From assembly GCA_024349245.1 (NCBI GenBank), contig JALDNG010000786.1:23074-87073 (forward strand): a stretch of DNA of 64,000 nt, written 5' to 3'. Positions 1 through 12,340 of the stretch are shown here, in pieces (position 1 is the first letter of the stretch; the number at the start of each line of letters is the position of its first letter). Origin of the DNA: Neodontobutis hainanensis (lineage: Eukaryota > Chordata > Actinopteri > Gobiiformes > Odontobutidae). A model generated the notes under the pieces. That model did not search any database and was not told the DNA's origin. It saw only the letters and a program-made list of their open reading frames with translations. Made by a program: the position numbers and the translations under genes.

Positions 1-14
1 TAATGTTAATTTTG

Positions 15-332
15 TTATGCTATCTGTAAAAAACATGCACTAAATATGGCGATAATAACGATTCTCAACGCGAAATAAAATGTTTCGTGTATGTAAAGTA
101 TTTCCTCTCTTACCTCTTCAGAGTTATTATTTATATCCTTTGTAAGATAGTTTAGGCGATTTTCTGCATGTTTATCTTTGAACATTCTTTTCTTCATCTT
201 GGTGCAGTTTTCTCGTTGTGCAAACTCTGGACATTGTGTTAATAAGCATGCTTGACATAATTTCATATCTTCGGGCTTGAGTTGTATTCCCTTTAATGGT
301 CGTAGTGTTTTCGTAATAATCGTACTTCCCAT
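15..332 (-). CDS. Small hypothetical protein with a Cys cluster and C-terminal hydrophobic segment
   Basis: Open frame of 105 codons starting MGSTIITKTLRPLKG; an in-frame ATG 15 codons upstream (377) is possible. The middle is charged and has Cys spaced CxxCx4Cx8C (LCQACLLTQC and RENC), and a hydrophobic stretch (FALRIVIIAIFSACFLQIA) ends the frame. I do not recognise the family. A perfect donor-like AG/GTAAGA lies after codons NNNSEE, and a TTTTTTACAG acceptor sits just before the final two codons, so the hydrophobic tail could instead be a retained intron of about 90 nt. The dead transposon copy begins just beyond its 5' side. Codon use and charge pattern look like a real protein, but the model is uncertain. 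Confidence 0.45.
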   Translation of the reverse strand: MGSTIITKTLRPLKGIQLKPEDMKLCQACLLTQCPEFAQRENCTKMKKRMFKDKHAENRLNYLTKDINNNSEEVREEILYIHETFYFALRIVIIAIFSACFLQIA

Positions 333-399
333 ATTGAAAATATGCAGCGTTTTCCAAAAATGATTATCTAATTGCATAAATTTTCAATACAAATACAAA

Positions 400-1400
400 T
401 GAAATTGTCAAAATAATTTTTGGAATTCCATATAAAATAAAAATAAACGTCTTTAAGTTAAATGACACGAAACCCTCATCATTCTTTTTCAGAAACTGTC
501 ACAGTATGAAGATAAAATTTCGGTTATCAGTCAATTTACAAAATAATTAACTTTGACCAAAACTGTAATTTATCATTTTCTCTGTGTCTAACAATATTTA
601 ATTTAGTTTTCAAAATTGGAGGAAAATAAACTGATGAAATCCACTTTTCTCAACAAATTATTTCAATGGAGTCACAGCAGTGAAGCATAATATTGTCCAA
701 AACACGCCTCTGGAAATTTTTCAATGAGCTTTTATCTTTACATTTTAAAAACCTTAATAAACGATACTTAAATTAAATTTCAAAAAAATATTTTGTTTCG
801 TTCATTTCCAAATACTGGAATAATCGAGGGCGTATAAATATTTTCTAATATTTGTAAGTTGATAAATTAACTCTCAGCTACCAATTAGCGAACACCACAA
901 ATTTAGAGAAGTCCATTTTACATCAGGTTTCGTCTAGAAGTAAAACGAAACTATTTTCGCCTCCAAACCTCTTTAAGGAAAATAAATTTGGTTCATTTAT
1001 TTTCTAAGAAGTATGACAAAGTTATGCATTTAGGTTGAACCGTTGTTGAGATACCTCAATGTTTTTCAACTCTCGACGAATCTGAGATTTTGCAAGGTTC
1101 ACGTAAGGAATATTTATGAGACCAACCTGTGCCAGTGAATTGTTGCAGCTAAAATATATAATTTAGGAAATGTAATCCTGATTTGTCCATTCATTTTTTT
1201 CTTACGGCCTTGTAAAAATCCGGAGATGTATGATTCTATTATTCATTGGAAAAATCTTCCTTATTTAGAGATTTAATGAGGTTTGTGCAGATTCTTATTA
1301 TTTCCCTCAATAAATTATTTTTTTGAGTGGACACAACTTTCTGATTTGCTTGAATAACCTTTCATCCAAGAAATTTCTTTGTTTTCATCATCGTTTGACA
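400..1400 (-). mobile_element. Dead DDE (Tc1/mariner-like) transposon, copy 1
   Basis: This kilobase aligns along most of its length with 11,250-12,340 in the same orientation, with many substitutions and frame-breaking indels. On the minus strand the region around 681-712 reads VLDNIMLHCC, matching the second catalytic Asp block of DDE transposases (VLDN followed by His). The frame is broken by stops on both sides, and the PPYSP block seen in copy 2 is deleted here. Both copies lack a usable ORF, so this is an old relic. Terminal inverted repeats were not found. Confidence 0.6.
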
Positions 1401-4400
1401 GTACTTTGAAAAAATAGTTAAAAGTTATAAAAATAGGATTATTTTATGTTCATAACTTTTTCATAAAATTTTGTAAATACTTAAAGGAAATACAAATCAC
1501 ATATTGAAAACCATACAATATATGTAACGTTCGAACACAAACTAGAGTTTGCGCTGTTTTATAGCCGCATAGGAAAATAGCATTAAATTTCACAATAAAA
1601 GATACCACTTTAAAATATCGTTTATAAATAATTTTCTTAAGTAATTCCCCACTAAGTACACTTTTATATTTTTTATTTTAAACTAAAACTGGATCGTGTG
1701 TGCTATTGTATTCATGAATATATTGGGTATTTGTTTGATATATTATGGCGCAGATAATAAATATTTTTTAGTTTAAATATCATTACTTTTCTATGAAATA
1801 AAATAAGAGATACTCATCAATATTGATAAAATCAGTCTACGAAGAAAAAAATCATTGATGTTCAATTTATTTTCAAGTATTCCTAATTTTCAAAACAAAC
1901 TATTTCTACCACACAATTTAAGATATAAAATTATTTTATAAATTATTCAAGAATATTATGAATTATGTTTCTGGATTTGACTTTATTGAAGAAGTTAGGG
2001 GAAAATCCCTTCAGGTTTCACAGATGTGAAAAACAACGAACATTAACGATAGACGCATAACCTAGATTCTTCTCATTTTAGTCAAAAAAGTGAAAGAGAA
2101 TATGTTATCAACAAAGATTATTGACCAGATACGAATTTTTTCACTCCAAATTTTATTATCATTGCTTTCAAAACTGGGTTTTCTAGCTTTTTGAAGATCA
2201 TGAAAAAATTATGAAGTTTGTTTTGCTAAAGAATGGGAAAAATATATTTCAGTGTTTCCTCGAGTGTTAAAAATAATGTTTCGATTTTTTTCAAAGAAAT
2301 AATGACAATAAATCGCAAAACATAATTTAAAGGGATAATTTTTTATTTTTCTCTTTAAGTGTGGCTCACAGTTTGAAATCAATTGTAAAACAGTGAAATT
2401 TTAAATTGTTATGAAAATTCACGCAGTGAATAACCGCGCACGTGCGACATTTTTCTTTTGGAGGTTTTAACAAGGTATTAATTGCCTATAATTTCAATTT
2501 GTATCAAATATTTTTACTTTCAGAATATGGTTTCTTGATAATATTTTGAAATTATCGAGGATTCCATGCATGATCTACATATAGTTTAACCTGAACAGAC
2601 CATCCTTTTAAGATGAGCCGTAGCCTAGTTGGATAATATTTCGGATAGGTTTTTATCTACCAAATTTGTCAATCCAAGAAAAGCAAAGTAAATCTGTGAA
2701 ATACTAGATGAACTTATTTTTTCAAGATACACGATTTATGTTATTCTTGAGTAACTTGTGTTGATGAAAAAGCTAAGAATGTGGATAAAAATTTAATTTT
2801 TCCTGACTCTTCAATCTCATCAAATTTAAAATGAAGAAATATGTAACGGTTTGTTAAAATGAATTTTTGAATCCTATTTGATATGTATTACGTTTTTTTA
2901 CTGGTCAGATATTTAGCTATTATGATACAATCGTATGAAAGGCTTGATTTTATGTTTACATTTTATAGGCTTTCGTATTGCGTGACCTAAAAGATATTTT
3001 ACCATGTAACACTTGAGCCAAGGGGGTAAAACGGAACACCCTTGATAAGCATATAATGTAGATTAACTGAAAATGATGGTACCCCTTATGTTGAAATACG
3101 TCTTCTAGAGAACAACAGACGAAACTTTGCATCGTATATCCTCTTTATTTGAATAATTACTAATTTATATTGAGAAATCCTTCAAAGATTAAATAAATTG
3201 TTAAAATCCTATGAGCTAGATTTTATTAATTATTATTTTCAATTGATATTTTTTCGACAACGAATTGTCACGAATGTTCAAATTTTGAAACATGTGAAAT
3301 CGTAACTGTTCTTTTACACTAGCTTTAACGCGGAAAATAACCAAATTTACTTTAATTTCAAATATTAATTAAAAATGAGGGTAAAAAGTGTCATTTTTCT
3401 ACTTTTATAATTAACCGTCAAACGTGCGCCGTAAAAATAGATATGGATTATGAATAAAACTTTTTTCGTTTGTTAAAACGAGTGATTTAAAATTTTTACT
3501 CTTTGAAGTAAAATTTTCTCAACGAAGTTTTTTAAAATATTTTAAAATGCAAAAAAATCTTTAACGAGTTTCAGAACTTTTAAAGTGTGAAACGTTAGGT
3601 TATAGTCTTTGTAAGAGATATTCGAAAATGATTAAGTCATATTTAAAAACTATTTTATCATAAACTAAAGAAATAACTAAAATCTAATTCAACTATTTTA
3701 AGGGAGTTTGATTGAAACACTTGAAAAAATTACAAAACTATTAATTAAGATTTTCTAAAAAATTTACTCAACATGAATCCTTTTCTATAAAGTACACAAA
3801 AATTTATCGATCTTTGAAAATATAAATCAATCTGTTTTCCGTAGAATAATTTAATGGTGTACAGATTTCATAACAGAAGACTTTTTGACAAATTCGGGTA
3901 AAATTTAAGATTTAAAACTCCATCAGTTCGTTTTAGTCATAAAGTTTGTCAATCGTTTTCGGTAACATAACAATTAGTCCTTTCAGGTTAGTCTCAAATA
4001 TATTTCTCTACTTTAAATGAGTCATAAACTCGTTTTATCTGAACTTGTGGTCATTGCCTCTGCACGTAATAAAAAGTTATAAATAACAATTTGCACGCGT
4101 GATATATTAATTACAGGGGTGGATTTTGTATCATACGAAAAATGAATATCCCTGGTGTGCTACTTTATTTTAAAGAATTATTTGTGGGCTTATTTTCAAA
4201 CAAATTTAAATTAATATTTTAAATTAATACTAGACGTAAAAATGAAATTTCACCGAATTGACACGTATAACAAGAACTAATGGCCATATTTTTTTTAAAT
4301 ATCCGAATTATTCCGTCGAGTTACGAATAATTAATATAACGTAAACAGAGGTCACGGATTATTTCAAAATTTCTGCTAATTTTAGCGTCTTGAAAAGATT

Positions 4401-7400
4401 ATAAACAAAATTTGGTGTATTCTAAGGGTTACTATACTTGAAAAAATTGTATTTTTTACTGGTACATACAATGCATAACTTGTCAAAATAGTTTACACCT
4501 CAAGAGTTACGTAAATATCATCGTCTTTAAAGTAGGAATTTAATACAACATCAATAAATTTAATCGCAAAATAAAAATGGGAATCTAGGGATTAATCCTA
4601 TCGAAAGTAAAGTTTTAAATTTAGAAACAAAATTCACGAATTTGTCTTATTTTTTAATTCTGGCGAGATATTAGGTTAAATATAGTAAATTCTAACTTGA
4701 ATATAGTAAGAAGCAATTTTTGAAAATACTGATACAAAATAAAAATAACATGACAGATTAAGCCGATTTTGATAAATTTACATTCACGTGCTAGCAAGAC
4801 ACAGTTCAAGTAGTGTCTATTCGTTGAGATGCAGGGTAAAAACTTAAAAAATAACCCGAATTTATTTTTTAATCTAGATAATTAAAGAACAAATTTTTTT
4901 AATTTTACAACGTCTCAACTTTAAACACGAAAATACAAATTTAAAACGTTTAAAGCTCACTTCTTTCCATAAATATTCAGTGGGCGAGAAAAGATTCATT
5001 TAAAAGCTATTAAAATGATAACTTATTTTTATAACTCTATTTTACGAATTTCTATTTCAATGAATGGTTGCTCGCGCATACGTAGATTTTTTCATTCAAA
5101 ACTAGCCCCAAAGATAATTTTTTGTAATTTCTTCGATTAGAAAATTCACATAATTTTAAAACTTGTGACTTAAAATGACGCACTATTTACGCTACGGCTG
5201 CGCATGCTTATAAATTGTACGTGAATTAATCTACGAGCAGTAATGGTTAAATGTAGCGTTCTACACGATTCTTTGAAATCAATTCTTAATGCTGAACGTC
5301 GAGGACAAAGGCAAGTTTTGATCAGACCGAGCTCAAAGGTTATTGTTGGTTTTCTACGAGTCATGATGGATAAAGGTATACATGTTCCCTTATGTAGGCT
5401 ATATTGAATCATTCGAGGTCGTTGATGATCATCGAGCCTCGAAGATAGTCGTTTATCTGAACGGGCGGATTACTAAGGTATTGCTTGTTTCATAAATTAG
5501 TGTGGAGTAATTAGTCCTCGCTTGGACGTTCCGTTGATACGAATGGATAAGAACGTGAGTTATCTTTTACCTTCTCGTCAATTTGGCTACGTTGTTTTGA
5601 CAACTTCATCAGGCATTTTGGACCATGAGCAGGCCCGAAAGAAAAACACAGGCGGAAAGATACTAGGATACTTTTATTGAATTTTTAAATTATATTTTTG
5701 TCTTTAGCACCGAATAGCCCATTTTAACCAATTTCAATCCATAATCTGCAACAATTGAACGAAGCTCTTTTCGGGCCCTAATACCGTTTATAATTCGAAC
5801 GAAATTTCTTTCGAGTTTTATTTTGTTTTAATTCTTTATTTACGTTTAAAATTTTACTGTTACATTTTCTGTGTGCGTTATTATGTTTCTATTATGTAAT
5901 TTCAATTTTTTTTTTTATTTTTCAGTTTTATACGTCTTGACTGATTTTTCTGACAATCTTAAATAGCAACTGAGATTATCAACATGAACATGGGTGATGC
6001 TTAAGGTCATTTGTGTGGCATTTTTGAAGTAGTATTAGTTTTTGTGGAGTTTATTTCCCCTTTTTTCCAAGAATTTGGAGTGGTGTGTTCTCGTTATCTT
6101 TGTTAAATCATTCAATTGATATGGTTGGTGTCTGAAATTATTATTTCATTTAAAAGCTTTCACGCGTATAAACGAAATCAAAACAACGATAGTATTAAAG
6201 TTCATACTTAAATGGTTATCCTTGTGTCTTATAAATGTTGAGTGTTCCTAAATATCATTTTGTTTTTCAATCTCAATCGAACTGTAAAGGTGTCAAGATA
6301 TTTAATATAGTTTAGTTTTGACACCAGATGACTCATACAACAAATTCTAATGGTATCCCTGTTTTATACTTGTTAAAATATAATTTTTTTTAATCGCTGA
6401 AGTGCGCGTTTCCAATGAAGAGTATTTTAGGTGTTATTAATTATTGTCAAAAATGCACACAGATCACAACTCTTAAAGACTGAACTCAACGCGTGGATGA
6501 TAACGTAAAGGTGTAGCATTCAAAATTGAGAATAATTAAAAATATAAGAAATGGAAGCTAAACGTAGCAGACTAGAAGTACATCGAACTCTAAGACCGAG
6601 AAAATTCCACTCATGTAATCTAAATTGAATATAGTGTAGGTTTCCAGGTTAATTGTTGTGTAAAGCTTTCAAATGTTGTTGGCTTGAATGATTGGAATGA
6701 TCTAGTAACGCTTCACGGATAGCAAAATCAACAAATTTTTTATATTTTATGAGAACAAGCATCTTTGTGCGTTTTTTGACTTCATTAGTGAAAATTTATT
6801 CAATATTTGATACTTGGATATATTAAAATCGAAATATTTTAATATGAATAAACGTTTTGCGCATGATTTGTAATGTATTCAATCCCGCATATATAAAATT
6901 CTCTAAAATTAGATTCATAAAGTAAAAATATCCAACTCAATTAACATTTAAATAATTATTATTTATAACCTCCCGAATATTTTTCGCTTTTATCCGGATA
7001 GAACCAGCAATCTCTCATGCGAGATTCTAAAAAATCAATGGTGTGCACGTGCCGAAGCAGACTTATTTGACTTAAAATTTGTCTGCATTTATAATTTACT
7101 TTATAAAAAGAGCTAAATTAAATTTCTTCTGTGAGTGGGTTAAACTGCAAAAGACAGCTCTTTTTTAACCAGTTAACGATGAAACTGAAAGAATTAGATT
7201 TGGAATAATAATCAACACATTCATTGACCTATTAATCAGCGCTCCATTTCTAGCTCTTCGCCTTTATTTGAGGCTGAATTAAAGTCCTCTAACAACACTA
7301 GGTAAATCAGTATCACGGAAAGTAAAGTAGGATCATTACTGTTTCCATCGTTAGTTTTATTAAATTTCTCGACATTCTAGTTTCCTAAATTTGTCATCCA

Positions 7401-9489
7401 TATAGCCTTGCTTCGTTCTCGTTATTCGGTACCAGGTTTAAGGGTAATAGAAAAAAATCATTTTGAAGTTAAATGTTTTTATTTTGTCGTCTTTTACAAT
7501 TTTTAGCATTTCTGCTTGTAGGAAGTTTCCAATCGCCAAGCTTTCGGTACACACACAGTCACGTCATTTGGTTTAATGTTAGAATACATTCGTAAACACG
7601 CTTTTTGCATTATAATAAATCATTTTTTAATGCTGTTATTTTCCGACAGTCGAGAGCATTTCAGCAAAGGTTCCGTATGTTATTGCACTAAGAGTTTTCC
7701 GAGATATAATTCTGAAGTCAATGATATTATCTTAAGCCATATCAGCCTATGATTCATGAATTGACCTCTGTCTGGCAGCCATTCTCGGATGGGTGACATG
7801 CTCCTTTGTTAAAATTTAACCTAATTTGTGAAATTCTATGCATACAATTGAGGAAATCAATCTGTTAAAAATCTATAGGCTATACTTCGATTAAACATCT
7901 TAACCGATTGTGCAATTCGAAGTAATTCATTCTGTATGACTAAACTCTAACCATTTTTTCAAAATTGTCAACATCAACCAAATATATTTTCCGCTCGTCC
8001 CACATGCAAAGTCCAGTATGATCCGTCTCTCGTTAAATTCGTGTTTTTCAGGCAATTTTACTTTTTTTTAACGGAATAGACTTCACAAGTTAATAAGGTA
8101 ATTTGTGCGCTTTCCGATAGAAGGACACTTGACTTATAACAGAGCTATACCCTTAATTCCAGAAATTCACGCAAATTGAACCCTTAATCGATCATTGTTA
8201 AGCTTGACCTGACGCTGCCTATTTCTGAGTTATTGTGACTTTTCCCCCATAATATCGTTCACATTTTGGCAACTCGATAAAATTGATCCTCCTAACCTTG
8301 TGTTACATTGAATAATTTTTTTTTACAATTTAAAGACAAAACAAGAAGCTTCCTCGGCGAATTTCAAAGTACGTGGTGACGTATTTGTCAAAATCATCCG
8401 AGTAATTTTTCCTCAAAAGTTGAAAGTCGCGATACGGAGTTTGAGACATGACGTCTTTTCATAACAGAACAGTAACGAGGTCATCTTTGAAAAAGAGATG
8501 AAAACAGGTAGAAAGGATATGCCCTGATAAATGTATCAAAAATGCCTCGAGTGGCTTCTGATCTGCAGTCACCTCAAACCGTGTTACCTCGAGATACAGG
8601 CTTAATCTTATAAATTCACCATATTATCGGCAATATTCGTCATTGAGTCACCAAAAATTTTATCTTAGCCTTTGTAGAGTCCTCTAAAAGTAGAGGTTAA
8701 ATTTAATTAAATCCAATATAGCTCAATCTAATAGCTAAACATATCTGAGAACACGACAACAGGTAAATTTTGACAGAGATGAGTAAAGATAATCTATGTT
8801 ATGAATTTACTTTTCATGCACCAAAAGATTATTTTCTGAGAAATCCGAGTGAACTTCGTTTCATTTTAACTAAATTAGTATCAGAGTGTTTACAGTGAAG
8901 GTATATTTTAAATGAAAGAAACCAGAGGGTCCGAAGAAATCCGAATTGACGACAGGCCCTTCCGTTATCTCATATCGAACTTCTAAGAGCTAGGGTCTTC
9001 AACAGAGCTTCTCTCTGGTGATACTCTAAAATCACAACACTAGACACTTTATTGAAGGGTTTAAATTATCTGATTCAGTGTAACTCAACATCTAATACAG
9101 TTTGGAATGTGCCATTCAGAGTTTTGGTGTATTCTTACTCAGATTTATATTCTAAAATAATTAATCTATTTATCATCAGGATATCCTTCAAAATTTCATC
9201 AGACGCCCTCATTTACAACGCTGGCGCAGTGGTAACAAATGATTTAGGTTATTAAAATTTAAACGATATATATGGAGTATTTTTACATAGAATATTGTGA
9301 GTTCCTTTCCAAATAAAATTCGAAGATAGGATGAAGCTAAATTGAAAGCCGAAAAACGGTTTCACAATAAAATTATTCTACCTTTTACTCGATTCGTGGG
9401 GTATGATAAAAATTAAATCTTATTTTACCACTCAGTCCTCGAGAGAAGTCGGTTAAAATTTTAAATGCTCGTTACTTATTTGCAATATT
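1401..9489. other. AT-rich spacer, no gene recognised
   Basis: About 8 kb read on both strands. The only longer frame is at 5170-5412 (minus, 80 codons); it has no recognisable motif. GC content is somewhat higher than in 27-61 kb. I saw no tRNA, rRNA or phase-consistent exon series here. A palindromic motif at 5412-5443 is listed separately. Confidence 0.5.
5412..5443. repeat. Short inverted repeat with inner palindrome
   Basis: TTCGAGG (5412-5418) is the reverse complement of CCTCGAA (5437-5443), and between them lies the perfect 10-base palindrome GATGATCATC (5424-5433). It could be a dimeric protein-binding site or a remnant of a transposon end; chance is also possible. Confidence 0.35.
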
Positions 9490-9600
9490 CTACCGATCAT
9501 GCGATTTTCTCAATCTCTTCGAAGAGCCGCCAATCTTAGTTTTGGGAACACTTTTTTCTTTTTGATGGAAATCAAATTTTTTAACGAGCACAGATCTAGA
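9490..9600 (-). mobile_element. Possible transposase helix-turn-helix fragment
   Basis: On the minus strand the frame reads MSRSVLVKKFDFHQKEK then SVPKTKIGGSSKRLRKS, resembling the N-terminal HTH and the GGS/R-K linker of Tc1/mariner-type transposases (VKKF, GSV, KKIGG pattern). The frame stops soon after and no catalytic block follows downstream. It is not part of the two copies at 0.4 and 11.3 kb. Low confidence because only about 35 residues are involved. Confidence 0.28.
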
Positions 9601-11249
9601 CATTGGTTTTAACAACATTGGATGTGAATATCATGAAATGCAAAAGCCAAATTCCAAAAAATTTCTCTACTCTTCAAAAATTAGTTTCTTTCTTGAAGCA
9701 GTTCGTTTTTGGTGCGAAGCTGATTGATTTGTCGAACGCCGTGCGTGAGAAAATCTCAAGCAACTGTTAAGAGCCGGTTTTTAGATGAATACTGTTGGCC
9801 AGGAATTTACTTGGATATTTTGAGATCAAAAAATATGTTACCTTGCGTTTTAAACTGATTTCCACTCTAGATAACAAAAAGGTGTTGACGTGATAACGTT
9901 AGCAGCTCTACCAAAATCTGTCATCATAATAAAATTTATAGGAGAGCATGTGGCCATCTATGGCTTAAAAGACACCTATTAAGTTCCTAGTGAAGCATAA
10001 AAAGAGGGTGAAATGTACGCGTTTCACGAAAAGACAATTGTCACCTAAAAGTGTATTTCATAGAGAATATGGTTTGGTGTGTGGTTCCTCTCGTGGTTGG
10101 AGTAAGTATTCACGTGTAAATAAATTATAATTGGTTTAGGCGTTCTTGTTCGACCCGTATCCTTCGTATGTAAACTTTGTTTCGTGCAGTTTCTAAAATC
10201 GTAACCTTGATAGAATTTAAAACAATGTTATGGTCTGTGACATAACACATCCAGAGTTGTTTCCAATACCCGTCCTAAGATAGATTGGTTCGAGTATTTT
10301 TGTGGAAAAAAGAAAGGTCTTGAGAGATAACCATGGCCATGATAGATTTATCACAAAGGAAATGATCACAGAAAGCACAGAATACACTGATTCCACTCAA
10401 ACTCTAAAGTGGTTTGGTGAATTTGCGAGGTGACTCATTGCCAATTTGTTTTATCGTCTTAAATTTAAATCTATTCTCTCGGCTTAAGAGGCTTTGGTGG
10501 GCGTACTCCAACATAGACTTGTTTGATTCACCTAACCAAACTTCTCAAATATATTTTTTTGAAACTTAGACATGCGTACATCGAATATATTTTTTACAAA
10601 TATTCTTTCAATCATTTTCAAATTTAATTCATTTAACGAGGCAAAATTCATTAATAGTGTGGTAAGCAATCAATCCATGTTTGCATCACTACATTGAGTA
10701 TGTGAATTTTTATAATCCTGCCCCGGCAACCAATATATAGAGGAGCCAAGAATATATAATTAGAACGCATATCCATATATTGTCAGAAAAATAGTTAATT
10801 GTGTTTATTTTATAAATTTTGAGGAACATCAAATTGGAAACAAAGTATTCAAATATCAGGGGAATCATCAGACGTCTTCCATATATTCTGTTGATTTTAA
10901 CCAGTCTCTATTATATGCTAAGTTGAAATTGGTAATATATTTTAGTTAGGTCTGCTATAGTTAGGAAGATAAATATCATCGATGTTGTTGAACGTAAAAA
11001 CTTATTTATGAACTTTTACAAACCTGAAAGGGTTAAAGCGCAGAAGTGTCAAGCAATGAATTGTTAACAACCGCCAAAATCATAAAAGTTTTAAAACGCG
11101 TGAAAAATCACAATACCTTCTTATATTTTTAAAAGTTTGGAATATTTATAAAAAGCTGAAGTTTTTAACATTTTGTAAAAATAGGTTAAAATTCCCCACG
11201 AATGATGAATCAATTTCAGATATTTTTTTAAAGCTTAACAAATTTAAGT
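9601..11249. other. Spacer, nothing recognised
   Basis: No ORF with recognisable motifs, no RNA gene and no repeat structure noticed on either strand. Confidence 0.5.
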
Positions 11250-12340
11250 GTAAAAACAATTTTTGAAATCCAATGTAAAATTAAAATAGACTGATTTAAA
11301 TTCAACGACTGAACACTCATGATCACATGTAAACTGTCACACCACGAAGATAAAATATCTGTTCTCAGCCCATCTATGAAAAAATTTATGTTGATCAAAA
11401 ATGTAATTTATCATTCGCTCAGTGTCGAATGTATTTAATTTACCTTTCACAAAAGAAAAAATGCCAAGGATTCATTTCAGGAGAATATGGAGGAAAATGC
11501 ACCGATACAATCAACTTTTCTCAAACAGTTATTCGAATAGAGTCACAGTTGTGAAGCATAAGATTTTCCAAAACGAGCCACTGGAAAATTTTACACGTGC
11601 TTTTATCTCTCGTCCTGATAAGCATCAATAAACAATACTTTTATAAAAGTGCAAACAAGTATTTCGCTGTGTCCATTACAGAATAGTCAAAAATTGAAGA
11701 CATTCAAATTTTTATTCTCAATTGTTTTAGTTGACAAATTAACGTACCGATACCAGTTGGCGAACGCCACTCATTTAAAGAAATCAACATAGCATTATAG
11801 TCTGATCATTTGGCGACATTAATGATAATTAATCTAGCGCATGTCTGTTATACTAGAAGCATCCGGTTTCAACTTGAAATAAAACAAAACTATTTATATG
11901 TCAATGCATTTTTAAGTTTGATAAATTCTGTTCATTTATTTTTAAAGAAATGTCGAAGTTATGCGATTAGTATGAACCGTTTAATAGATATCTCAATGTT
12001 TTTCAACTTTCGGCGTATTAGAGTTATCGGTAGATTCACAAAAGGCACATCTATCAGACCAGTCCGTGTCAGTGAATGGTTGCAACAAAAAATATATATA
12101 ATTTCGGATTTGTCATGCGGCTTTTCCATTCATTTTTTCCAACTGCATAAAAAATCCGACCATGCATGATTCTCTTTTTCATTGGACGCAAGCTTCTATA
12201 TGCGGCCATTTAATGAGGTTTTGCTGATTCCGATTATTTCTAGCAACAAATCGTTTGTTTTGAATTGATAAAACTTTCTGCTTCGATTGAATAACCTTTC
12301 ATTCAAAAAACATTTTGTGTCCTTCGCTTAATCCCATCAA
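11250..12340 (-). mobile_element. Dead DDE (Tc1/mariner-like) transposon, copy 2
   Basis: Direct-orientation diverged duplicate of 400-1400. The minus strand preserves two transposase blocks in one frame: LVLENLMLHN (around 11,540-11,575, catalytic Asp changed to Glu) and, after a stop codon, HFPPYSPEMNPW (11,461-11,500), the hallmark PPYSPxxNP motif of DDE transposases of the Tc1/mariner group. A third acidic residue with continuous frame cannot be traced. Two plus-strand ORFs of 69 and 119 codons inside it are not conserved in copy 1 and are shadows. Relic, inactive. Confidence 0.65.

Noticed and set aside
5170..5412. 80-codon minus ORF
   Set aside because: No recognisable domain and no neighbouring exons in phase.
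7787..7797. 5S rRNA-like GGATGGGTGAC
   Set aside because: Only 11 bases match; box A and the upstream 5S sequence are absent at the right spacing.
11422..12169. Plus-strand ORFs of 69 and 119 codons
   Set aside because: They lie on the antisense strand of a transposon relic and are not conserved in the other copy.
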